This document shows, in pieces, positions 16,826-24,944 of a stretch of DNA of 58,665 nucleotides (position 1 is the first letter of the stretch; each line of letters opens with the position of its first letter). The stretch comes from Bacillota bacterium (GTDB lineage Bacteria > Bacillota_I > Bacilli_A > RFN20 > CAG-288). A program made the position numbers and the translations under genes. The notes under the pieces are model-generated. The model was given only the letters and a program-made list of their open reading frames with translations, was not told where the DNA came from and searched no databases. The stretch lies in assembly GCA_023398335.1 (NCBI GenBank), contig JAEWSJ010000030.1:1-58665 (forward strand), given 5' to 3'.

Positions 16826-17868
16826 TATTTGCTTTCCTTTTCGGCTTCAGCAACAACTGGTGTTTCAGCAACTGAAGCATCGTCTTTCTTTCTGTTTGGT
16901 TTCTTATCGAATTTCTTTGCAAAATTTCTTACAGTTCTCTTGCCTTTTTTAGCGGAACGAATAGCATATTGATCTTCTCTGATTCTAAATCTGATTGTCT
17001 TTAATTCTTCGTTCTTATCAACTGTCTTTAAGATTTCGTTCATGTTAGCTGTATCGCCTTCGACGTGAGCATAAGCATAAGCGACATCTCCACCCTTACC
17101 TTCAACAACAGCATCAGCTAAGATACCAAGGATAAGTTTGATGGTCTTGGAAGAATCATCGTTACATGGGATTGGGAATGTGACACAGGATGGATTGCAA
17201 TTTGAACCTAAAAGTGCAAATGTTGGGATATTTAAGATTTTTGCTTCAGCAACAACGTTGTGTTCGGTCTTTGGATCGACAATAACGATTGCATCTGGAA
17301 CTTTTCTCATTTCCTTAATACCATCTAAGTTAGCAGCTAATTTAGCTTGTAACTTCTTCTTTTCACCTGCAATCTTCTTGGACATATTTTCATATGTACC
17401 ATCGATTTCGAGTTGGTCTAAAGATTTTAATAATTTTGTACGTTTGCTAATGGTTTTGAAGTTTGTTAATGTACCACCTAACCACCTGGTGTTTACATAG
17501 AAAGAACCTGATCTAACAGCTTCTTCAACAACGATTTCAGTAGCGGCTTTCTTTGTACCAACAAATAAAACCTTACCACCCTTAGCAACAATATCTCTTA
17601 AAGCAACGTATGCTTTTTGAATTTCAACTGTTGTTTTGTCAAGATTGATGATATGGATACCACTTCTAATACCAAAAATAAATGGTTTGAACTTTGGTTC
17701 CCATCTTCTTGTTAAATGACCGAAGTGAGCTCCGACTTCGATTAATGCCTTTGTTGAGACAACTGGTTCGTTTGCATCATGCATGACGCTTGCCATTGTA
17801 CTGGCAACGACTGTTTCTTCAACTGGTTGATTTTCGGCTTCAACTACCTTTTCTTCTTTTTCACTCAT
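16825..17868 (-). CDS. rpsB: Ribosomal protein S2, long form
   Basis: The core S2 domain runs from about residue 43 (ALIEVGAHFGHLTRRWEPKFKPFIFG) to about 260, with the LGGTLTNFKTI and PDAIVIVDP blocks clear. The start at 17868 is chosen because GGAGGT lies 8 bases upstream; an in-frame ATG at 17901 would place the start before that site. The 347-residue product is about 90-100 residues longer than typical S2: roughly 40 acidic residues in front and an 85-residue tail with a basic, Lys-rich stretch. Mollicute-type and some Erysipelotrichia S2 proteins also carry extensions. It is the first gene of a two-gene operon with tsf. Confidence 0.95.
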   Translation of the reverse strand: MSEKEEKVVEAENQPVEETVVASTMASVMHDANEPVVSTKALIEVGAHFGHLTRRWEPKFKPFIFGIRSGIHIINLDKTTVEIQKAYVALRDIVAKGGKVLFVGTKKAATEIVVEEAVRSGSFYVNTRWLGGTLTNFKTISKRTKLLKSLDQLEIDGTYENMSKKIAGEKKKLQAKLAANLDGIKEMRKVPDAIVIVDPKTEHNVVAEAKILNIPTFALLGSNCNPSCVTFPIPCNDDSSKTIKLILGILADAVVEGKGGDVAYAYAHVEGDTANMNEILKTVDKNEELKTIRFRIREDQYAIRSAKKGKRTVRNFAKKFDKKPNRKKDDASVAETPVVAEAEKESK

Positions 17869-18026
17869 AAGTGAACCTCCATTTGTTATTACCTCCACCA
17901 CTTCGGAAAATAGGCCCGCAAGTATACCTTTTTAAGCCTTACATTCTGGCCGTATGAGCGGACTAGCCTATCAAATTCATGGTGTGTGCATTCGCAATCA
18001 AAATAAAAGCGCATTTTGACCGCGTA
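17869..18026 (-). promoter_or_regulatory. Structured 5' leader of rpsB-tsf (candidate ribosomal-protein leader)
   Basis: The stretch between the predicted rpsB promoter and start is about 158 bases and is less AT-rich than other spacers. On the RNA, AUAGGC (17967-17972) plus CCGC (17959-17962) can pair with GCCUAU plus GCGG just downstream (17910-17919), leaving a four-base UAGU bulge. Inside this, AUAC pairs with GUAU and GCC with GGC as nested stems. An upstream GCG / CGC hairpin is also possible. The nested order suggests a folded regulatory element. Feedback by S2 is known for rpsB leaders in other bacteria; binding here is inferred. I could not match it to a named RNA family. Confidence 0.5.
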
Positions 18027-18032
18027 AATATA

Positions 18033-18061
18033 ATTTAACATAATATAATAAGAATAATCAA
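18033..18061 (-). promoter_or_regulatory. Promoter of rpsB-tsf
   Basis: On the minus strand TTGATT (18056-18061) and TTAAAT (18033-18038) are 17 bases apart. This is a moderate match that sets the leader start near 18026. Confidence 0.45.
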
Positions 18062-18078
18062 GAATTTCATGATTTTAA

Positions 18079-18108
18079 TTGACTTATATAGTCTTTCAAG
18101 TGTAAAAT
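18079..18108 (+). promoter_or_regulatory. Promoter of the small membrane protein gene
   Basis: TTGACT (18079-18084) and TAAAAT (18103-18108) are 18 bases apart, each 5 of 6 to consensus. It diverges from the rpsB promoter. Confidence 0.6.
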
Positions 18109-18135
18109 TGCCATTAGAAAGGGTTATAAAAATTT

Positions 18136-18609
18136 ATGTCAAAAACAAAAACATCAAACTCAACAAATAAAGGACTCATCCTTGCAGTCGTTACACTAAT
18201 AGTAGGATTATTAGGCTTCTGTCTCTTAACCTTATCTGGACTTCATCTTGAAAGTGTGGTTTTAGGCTCAGTTGATTATTCTCTCTTAGCTTGTATCTTC
18301 GGTAACGGATCTGCATTACTCCCAGGAGTTAACGCTGGATTATTAACTGGTTTCATTTTTGGAGTCGTTGGTATTCTTCTTTCCGCTGGTGCTCTTAAAG
18401 TAAGAGGTTTAAGTTACTTAGCTTTCGCTTGTTATGTCGCTTCTTCAACACTCTTCCTTTGTATCTTCTTATTTGTTAATCCATTCTCAAATTTAGGAAA
18501 TACATATACCTATGGTGTTGGATCAATCATTATGGCTATCTCCCAACTTGGCGCATGTGTCTTATCAATTGTTACTCCTATTGTTTCCTCAATTGAAAAC
18601 AAACAATAA
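18136..18609 (+). CDS. Small four-span membrane protein, unknown
   Basis: The protein has 157 residues with about four membrane spans (13-35, 64-86, 92-114, 127-150) and short polar ends; the N-terminus is basic and Ser/Thr-rich. I recognise no family motif. A GAAAGGG ribosome site lies 13 bases before the ATG and a good promoter upstream, and the gene ends at a two-way terminator, so it stands alone as a real single-gene unit. Its Gly/Leu-rich helices and lack of charged residues in the membrane suggest a structural or accessory role rather than a transporter, but this is a guess. Confidence 0.75.
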   Translation: MSKTKTSNSTNKGLILAVVTLIVGLLGFCLLTLSGLHLESVVLGSVDYSLLACIFGNGSALLPGVNAGLLTGFIFGVVGILLSAGALKVRGLSYLAFACYVASSTLFLCIFLFVNPFSNLGNTYTYGVGSIIMAISQLGACVLSIVTPIVSSIENKQ

Positions 18610-18632
18610 TTAATAAAAACCAAAATAACATG

Positions 18633-18661
18633 AAAAAGTGTTAGATTTTCTAACACTTTTT
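18633..18661. terminator. Bidirectional terminator between convergent genes
   Basis: A 13-bp perfect stem (AAAAAGTGTTAGA / TCTAACACTTTTT, three-base loop) has T runs on both strands. It serves the plus-strand membrane protein gene and the minus-strand cyclase gene. Confidence 0.9.
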
Positions 18662-21178
18662 TTAGTCGTTATAAACGTAATCTTTCTTTTCTATCGCTGT
18701 ATCGCAGTTGAATGGTTTTTCAAAGTAGTAACCTTGAAAATAATCACATTCCGCTTTAGTAAGAAGTTTTACCTGGTTAGGTAATTCAACACCTTCAGCA
18801 ACGACTTTCATCTTCAACGAATGAATAAAGTTAATCAAAGCAACTAGCGAATCGTATTTCTCTTCTGTTGCTAACATATCGACAATTTTTTTGCCTAATT
18901 TTACATAATGGAACGGTGCAGACATCAATGTATTGATCGTTGATTTACCATTGTCAAAATTACTTAATGATAAACGAATATCACTTTTTTTGATAAACGC
19001 TACAAACTCATTAAAATTCTTATTATTTATCAATGAATTAGCTTCGTATATTTGATATTCAATATATTCTTTACTTATATCATTTTCAGCTAACTGTTTA
19101 TCAACATCAACAAAGAATTCCGAATTATATATCTGAGCTAATGTTAAACTTATCGATACATGTCTTATTCTCATTCCTTTTGATCTAACATAAACTAAAT
19201 CTTTAATTACTTTACTAACTACTATTTTTTCAATCTCGATAATATGACCCGAATTAATAGCTATAGGTATAAATTCACTTGGTAGATAAAGATTGCTCTT
19301 CAATCTTAAGAACGCTTCATAAGATTTAATTTGTCTAGTTTTCACATTGATGATAGGTTGATAGAGAACAATGAACCCATCATTGCTAATTGAATTTACT
19401 AATTCTCTTTCAATATCCACAACTTCTTTGATTCTAGAATGCTCTGTTTCTTCATAGAAACTGAAGCCATTCTTCGTCTTGTTCTTCGTAGCATACAGGG
19501 CTGAATCCGCAGCGGAAATAAGCGAAGATTCATCTTGGCCATTTAACGGATAACACGATACACCTATTGAGAAAGTAATAGAGATATTAATATTTCCAAA
19601 ACTAAATTGAGTTTTTTGATTATCTAATAGTTTACTGATAAATAAGACAATTTCTTTTTTGTTAGATGTTTTTAGAGTAAAGACAAACTCATCTCCAGCA
19701 TATCTATATACTTTATTATCAGTTCCTTTGCATATTTCTTGAAAGAAATCCGCCACTTTTCTTAATGTTGCGTCCCCAACCGAATGACCATAGGTATCAT
19801 TGATAATTTTGAATCTATCAATATCAAGAATCATAATTGAGAATCTTGCTTGATCTTTAATCATATTAGTGACATCTTTGGAGAAAATTGATCTAGAACT
19901 TAATCCGGTTAGATAATCATGGGAAGCGATGTATTTCATCTTTTCTTCCGCTTCTTTAATTTGCTTATTTTTATTTCTTAATTTCAAATAGTTCAACGAT
20001 AAAACAACAATAAACGAGAAGGATAAGATTATTGAAATAAGTGAAGGAATAAGTATTGAATAATATTTTTCAAAGAATGATGGATTGTAATTTAGTAGCA
20101 CAGAGGAACTTGGAAGAAATGAAATATTCAAACCAAATCTTAATAATAATTCACAATCAAATTTGTAGTATGAAAGACTTTCTTCTGTTTTCTTTAAATC
20201 ATTAACCGATTCTTCAAAATATCCTTTTTCAATTCTGCTTACCAAAGTATTCATTGAAGCGTACGATGCTTTTTGATGGGAATAAATATATCCACCAACA
20301 AAATACGTACCGATAGTAGCATATTCATTGATGCAAAATAACGGAGCGGTGCAATTTTGTTTAATTATCAAATTTGAGTTAACCGTACTATAGGCATTTC
20401 CATATTTATCTTGGGAATAAAGTATGTAAATATTTACTTCATCTTTACCTAACTTTTTTAAAGCGTCTGCATAACCTTTTTCATCTAATTCTCCACCATC
20501 GATTTTATTTACTGGTATTTCTTTATATTGTGGATTGTTCGTAATAAACTCATTGAAGCAATAATTGAACGATTGCTTCTCACCTTCACCGGTAATAGAA
20601 CTATCGACGATGTAGTTTATTCTTTTGGCGTTTGGAATTAAATTAAAGGCAGCTTCCAAAGTTTTATCATAATTAATATCTTCAACATATCCCGTATAAC
20701 AATCTTTCTTTCTCGCGGCATAAGCATTATCTTTGTTATTAATACCTTGGAAAACAACAGGAACAGAAGGAAATAATGTGTCGTGATAGGTAATGATAAA
20801 ATCAAGAGCGTTATCATCTGCCACAATAATTCCGTCATATGTTTTATTTGAAGATTTAACCCTCGTATGTAAATCGCTAAAATACTGTTCTTTATATTCT
20901 TCGTTATATGTTATGTTTTTAGTATCCATGAAATAATAATCTACATAATAATTAGATGGTAAAGCTTTTTGTAACCCGTTAATTTGTTCAGGAACTGAAT
21001 CTAAATCGAGATTGTACGAAGACAAGTACATAACATTCTTCTTATTTCCCACCACGGTCTTGCTATTTTGTTTATCAGTCAAGCCATTATTTCTTTGTTT
21101 GTTGTTATCAAGAGTAAAAGAGCCTGAAAACAAGCTAAGTAGAAAGATTGATATCGACGCAAAAGTTATATTAATCAT
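18662..21178 (-). CDS. Membrane receptor with active-looking GGDEF and degenerate EAL domains
   Basis: The 838-residue protein has a signal/anchor (5-21), a large outer domain (about 45-330) resembling ABC-type substrate-binding sensor domains, a membrane span (about 373-397), GGDEF (about 413-575) and EAL-like (about 590-830). The GGDEF site reads AGDEF (494-498) with the metal Asp in ILDIDRFK, so c-di-GMP synthesis is likely. The product-inhibition site is altered (KGTD for RxxD). The EAL domain keeps E621 and AEGVE (794-798), but the NVS position is SIS, the E-x-T-E Glu is Gln, and the DDFG pair is Ser-Asn (739-740). It is almost certainly not a phosphodiesterase; it may bind c-di-GMP or only hold structure. 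No ribosome site is seen at the ATG. Confidence 0.9.
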   Translation of the reverse strand: MINITFASISIFLLSLFSGSFTLDNNKQRNNGLTDKQNSKTVVGNKKNVMYLSSYNLDLDSVPEQINGLQKALPSNYYVDYYFMDTKNITYNEEYKEQYFSDLHTRVKSSNKTYDGIIVADDNALDFIITYHDTLFPSVPVVFQGINNKDNAYAARKKDCYTGYVEDINYDKTLEAAFNLIPNAKRINYIVDSSITGEGEKQSFNYCFNEFITNNPQYKEIPVNKIDGGELDEKGYADALKKLGKDEVNIYILYSQDKYGNAYSTVNSNLIIKQNCTAPLFCINEYATIGTYFVGGYIYSHQKASYASMNTLVSRIEKGYFEESVNDLKKTEESLSYYKFDCELLLRFGLNISFLPSSSVLLNYNPSFFEKYYSILIPSLISIILSFSFIVVLSLNYLKLRNKNKQIKEAEEKMKYIASHDYLTGLSSRSIFSKDVTNMIKDQARFSIMILDIDRFKIINDTYGHSVGDATLRKVADFFQEICKGTDNKVYRYAGDEFVFTLKTSNKKEIVLFISKLLDNQKTQFSFGNINISITFSIGVSCYPLNGQDESSLISAADSALYATKNKTKNGFSFYEETEHSRIKEVVDIERELVNSISNDGFIVLYQPIINVKTRQIKSYEAFLRLKSNLYLPSEFIPIAINSGHIIEIEKIVVSKVIKDLVYVRSKGMRIRHVSISLTLAQIYNSEFFVDVDKQLAENDISKEYIEYQIYEANSLINNKNFNEFVAFIKKSDIRLSLSNFDNGKSTINTLMSAPFHYVKLGKKIVDMLATEEKYDSLVALINFIHSLKMKVVAEGVELPNQVKLLTKAECDYFQGYYFEKPFNCDTAIEKKDYVYND

Positions 21179-21252
21179 TTTTCATTATATCTTATATATT
21201 TATTATATCGTATATTAAATTAAAAGCAAAATATAGATATTAACATGAATGT

Positions 21253-22389
21253 TTAGTCGTTATCATCCGTTCCGTCTGAACGCATATATGTCCATATATT
21301 AGATAATATTTGCTTACCTAATTCCGAGGCTTTTTTCTTAGTATCTTCGTTTTCTTCTTTAAAAGTCTTCATTATTCTTCTTAAAGATGAGAATTTATGA
21401 TCAGTAATATCTTTCGCAGAATCAACATCAGAATCACTGATTATCATGTACATTTTTTCTACCAAAAATTCAATCTCGTCATCTTTACATGTTAACAACC
21501 ATTTATTAAAACCTTGACAGGCATTATTAACTCTCTCACTCATCTTCAACTCTTTTTCAAAGGAATTATTATCTAGATCTACGTGCCATTTATATAAATT
21601 ATGTTGTGCGAGTAACGAACCCTCTGATGCAACAACAATTTTATTATCTGCATTTGAATATATTTGACCGATGATTGATTGATAGGGAATGTATTTAACA
21701 AGTTTATTATATTTATGTACAACATCAAGTTTAGTTTTTAGTTTTTCGCTAAAGCCCGGTCCATCGAAAGAATAGACAGCTTCTATTTTTTTAGCTATTT
21801 TATTTGGAGCAGCAAAATAACTATAAGAGGCTAAATTTCCTCCTTTAGAATGTCCGCATAAATAAAGTTTTGACTTTCCATATTTTTTCGCCACTTTAAT
21901 TAAATAATTATACGCCGAAACTTGTCCAGGAATCGGGCAACGAATAGCCATATCAAAATCTTCTTTCCAGCCAACTAAAGTTGCATCAGTTCCACGATAA
22001 GTAACAATTTTTTCTTTGGTTGGTAAAATAAAAGTAATCGCCGCAAATTGTTCGGCATTTTCTTTTGAAAAAGAAGAAACGAAAGAGGCACAAATAACTT
22101 TTTTGTAACGTGGGTTTCCAGTTATCGCGTTAAAAAGTAATAAATCATCAGCGTTATACGCTAATCTTTTAAGAAATGAATCACGTTTTGATATATCGTA
22201 CATTTTTCCAATGGTAATACATTCTTTAAACGACTTTAAATAAACATCAAAATTGAAGTAAGACAGTTTTGCAAACACTGCAAAATCAACCTCGTTAACC
22301 TTTTCTTCTTCAAACGATTTGTAGAATGAAGAAACATAATCGATGATATTTTTTGATATTTGTTTTTGCTTACTTTTCTCTTCTGCCAT
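21253..22389 (-). CDS. Mbeg1-like alpha/beta hydrolase (DUF2974)
   Basis: The 378-residue protein is a lipase-like alpha/beta hydrolase of the DUF2974/Mbeg1-like family. Key parts are the YRGTDATLVGWKEDF block (131-145), the nucleophile elbow GHSKGGN with Ser181, and SFDGPGF around 216-222. There is no signal peptide or membrane span, so it should act in the cytoplasm or on the inner membrane face. Substrates of this family are not known; a role on acyl lipids is inferred from the fold. It starts 2 bases after the upstream membrane protein gene with no ribosome site, which implies coupling. A paralogue is encoded at 35051-36184. Confidence 0.85.
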   Translation of the reverse strand: MAEEKSKQKQISKNIIDYVSSFYKSFEEEKVNEVDFAVFAKLSYFNFDVYLKSFKECITIGKMYDISKRDSFLKRLAYNADDLLLFNAITGNPRYKKVICASFVSSFSKENAEQFAAITFILPTKEKIVTYRGTDATLVGWKEDFDMAIRCPIPGQVSAYNYLIKVAKKYGKSKLYLCGHSKGGNLASYSYFAAPNKIAKKIEAVYSFDGPGFSEKLKTKLDVVHKYNKLVKYIPYQSIIGQIYSNADNKIVVASEGSLLAQHNLYKWHVDLDNNSFEKELKMSERVNNACQGFNKWLLTCKDDEIEFLVEKMYMIISDSDVDSAKDITDHKFSSLRRIMKTFKEENEDTKKKASELGKQILSNIWTYMRSDGTDDND

Positions 22390-22391
22390 AA

Positions 22392-22988
22392 CTAGTTATT
22401 AATTGCGATACTTTGATGCTTAGAAACGAAGAACGAACCAACTCCAATACAAGCTAAAGACAAGATCAATAATAAAACTGAAATGAAATTATTTATGGAG
22501 AATTTGCTTCCATTAACAGCGTTGATTATAGCCATTACAGTATAAGAAATAGAGACAAACGAGGCATAAACAACAACTGAATATGTAAATACTGTGCTGA
22601 TTACTTTATTGCGGATAAATAAAAAGACAAAACCACATAAGATAATTAGTAACCACACCATATTTGCAATAGATACTAAATACTTATTAATATCTGCGTT
22701 GCCAAAATTCAACGAATATTTACCATATAAGATAAGTAATAATAATGCGGGAGCTAACGCTTTTATTGTCCCACTACATCCTTTACCACCAAAAATAAAG
22801 AAGCAGTAAAATCCAATAATAACAATAACAGTGAATAAGCCAACGATAAAATTAAGAAGATTGGATGAAGGTGAAGGAATTCCTCCCTCCATTAAAAACT
22901 TAATGATTAACAATAAGCCCGCGACATAAAACAAAATTTGCGAATAACCCGCCTTGTTTTTTTTACTTTTTGAATTGCTATTTCCCAT
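22392..22988 (-). CDS. Six-span membrane protein, unknown
   Basis: The start at 22988 has a very good AAAGGGGA site 5 bases before its ATG and gives 198 residues; a longer frame reaching 23084 would run through the promoter. The protein opens with a polar Lys/Ser-rich stretch (MGNSNSKSKKNK), then about six membrane spans with few charged residues. I see no family motif. It is tightly linked (2 bases) to the Mbeg1-like hydrolase gene, and the GGDEF gene follows after 74 bases without a clear terminator, so all three may be cotranscribed. It may anchor or regulate the hydrolase; that is inference from gene order only. Confidence 0.7.
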   Translation of the reverse strand: MGNSNSKSKKNKAGYSQILFYVAGLLLIIKFLMEGGIPSPSSNLLNFIVGLFTVIVIIGFYCFFIFGGKGCSGTIKALAPALLLLILYGKYSLNFGNADINKYLVSIANMVWLLIILCGFVFLFIRNKVISTVFTYSVVVYASFVSISYTVMAIINAVNGSKFSINNFISVLLLILSLACIGVGSFFVSKHQSIAINN

Positions 22989-23016
22989 AACTTTCCCCTT
23001 TGTATTTAACAAAATA

Positions 23017-23046
23017 ATCATAACACATATGGTTATTATTAATAAC
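23017..23046 (-). promoter_or_regulatory. Extended -10 promoter with upstream 15-bp palindrome
   Basis: The minus strand reads TGTTATGAT (-10 TATGAT at 23017-23022 with TGn extension). Just upstream, at 23032-23046, is the perfect odd palindrome GTTATTA-A-TAATAAC, in the place of a -35 box or activator site. Confidence 0.4.
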
Positions 23047-23068
23047 AATATATTTAATTCCCGCAAAC

Positions 23069-23119
23069 AAAAAAAATACATCAAAGAAGAACATACTTGA
23101 TCTTTCGCTTGACGTATTT
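23069..23119 (-). terminator. Intrinsic terminator of the ATP synthase operon
   Basis: An 11-pair stem (AAATACGTCAA / TTGATGTATTT with one G-T) is followed by a run of T on the minus strand. It starts about 10 bases after the atpC stop. Confidence 0.85.
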
Positions 23120-23129
23120 ATTTCTAGAA

Positions 23130-23522
23130 TTATAAATCTAATCTATTAATAGCTTTTTTCAACGCTATTTCCGCACGTTTATAATCGATATCTTTGTCCG
23201 TGGTCTGCAATCTTTTTTCCGCGCGCTCTTTAGCTTTCTTAGCGCGTTCAATATCAATCTCATCCTTGCTTTCAAAGCTATCTGCCAAGATTGTAGTTTT
23301 ATCTTTTTGGACGTTAATTATTCCTCCGCTTATCGCGTAGAAAAACTCTTTGCCATCTTTCTTATATCTCACATGAGAAATAACAAGTATAGCAATGAGA
23401 GGTGTATGAGAATGCATAACACCAATAGCGCCAGAAGAAGTTACAACATTGAGTAATTCGACTTCGTCTTCCGTTTTCTTACCATCTGCCGTAATCATTT
23501 CAAAATGAAACTTATTTGCCAT
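23130..23522 (-). CDS. atpC: ATP synthase epsilon subunit
   Basis: The 130-residue epsilon subunit has the N-terminal beta-sandwich (1-85, with GAIGVMHSHTPLIAIL) that couples the c-ring to gamma. The C-terminal helical hairpin (about 88-130, rich in Lys, Arg and Glu) can act as a brake on ATP hydrolysis. The length is standard. It overlaps atpD by 11 bases and is the last gene of the operon, just before the terminator. Confidence 0.95.
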   Translation of the reverse strand: MANKFHFEMITADGKKTEDEVELLNVVTSSGAIGVMHSHTPLIAILVISHVRYKKDGKEFFYAISGGIINVQKDKTTILADSFESKDEIDIERAKKAKERAEKRLQTTDKDIDYKRAEIALKKAINRLDL

Positions 23523-24930
23523 TTAATTCTTTCGCCTTTTCTTCTACATCTTCAATTGTGCCGACATATAAGAATGCTGCTTCAGGATAAGTATCATATT
23601 TACCAGATAAGATAGCTTCAAAGGAACGAATTGTATCGTCTTTCTTTACGTATTTTCCTGGCATGTTGTTAAAAGTTTCCGCAACATGGAAAGGTTGAGA
23701 TAAGAAGTTTCTAATTCTTCTTGCTCTATTAACTGTAATCTTATCTTCTTCAGATAATTCATCCATACCTAAAATTGCAATGATATCTTGAAGTTCCTTA
23801 TATCTTTGTAAAATTCTTTGAACTTCACGGGCAACTTTATAGTGCTTTTCTCCAATGACATTTGGATCAAGAATATTCGATGATGATTCAAGTGGATCAA
23901 CCGCAGGATAGATACCTAAAGAAGCGGTATTTCTATCAAGAACTGTCTTTGCATCAAGGTGAGAGAAAGTTGTAGCAGGAGCTGGATCTGTTAAGTCATC
24001 AGCTGGAACATAAATAGCTTGAATAGAGGTAATAGAACCATTCTTAGTAGAAGTAATTCTTTCTTGTAATTGTCCCATTTCAGTTGCTAAAGTTGGTTGA
24101 TAACCAACCGCAGAAGGCATACGTCCAATAAGGGCAGAAACTTCACTACCAGCTTGAGTAAATCTAAATATATTATCGATAAAAAGTAAAACATCTTGGT
24201 GTTTTTGATCTCTAAAATATTCAGCCATAGTAAGAGCAGTTAAAGCTACTCTCATTCTAGCCCCTGGAGGTTCATTCATCTGACCGAAGACTAGTGCGGT
24301 TTTAGATAAAACACCACTTTGTTTCATTTCAAAATAAAGGTCATTCCCTTCTCTTGAACGTTCACCAACTCCAGCGAAAACTGAAAGACCATGTCTTTCG
24401 GTTGCAACATTGTTGATCAATTCTTGAATAAGAACGGTTTTACCGACACCGGCGCCACCGAATAAGCCAACTTTACCACCCTTAACATAAGGGCAAAGTA
24501 AATCAATAACTTTAATACCTGTTTCAAGTATTTCTGTTGAAGTATTTTGGTCTTCAAATTTTGGAGCTTCACGATGAATTGGTAATTGCGGACAAGTTTT
24601 AAAATCATCGACTAATCCGTCGATTGGTTTACCTAAAACATTAAACATACGTCCTAAAGTTTTTTCACCAACTGGAACGGTAATTGAAGCGTTAGTATCC
24701 AATACTTTCATACCTCTAACAAGGCCATCGGTTGGTCCCATCGAGACCGCTCGAACAGTGTCATCACCAATATGTTGAAGAACTTCAACAGTTAATGATT
24801 TACCATTTTCTTGTTCGATGACTAAAGCAGTTAACAACTTTGGTAAATGGTCTTCTTCGAATTTAACATCGACGATAGGTCCAACGGCTTGAACAATCGT
24901 ACCGTAGTTATAATCTTGTTTCTTTTCCAT
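23512..24930 (-). CDS. atpD: ATP synthase beta subunit
   Basis: The 472-residue catalytic subunit makes and splits ATP. Visible are the P-loop GGAGVGKT (about 159-166), the catalytic Glu in GERSREGND (about 190), the Walker B region [24 protein letters not shown]-like block near 250, and the DELSEEDK loop near 395 that contacts gamma. Ribosome and neighbour spacing are normal. Nothing is unusual in the catalytic residues. Confidence 0.98.
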   Translation of the reverse strand: [472 protein letters not shown]

Positions 24931-24944
24931 TGTTTCTTCTCCTC

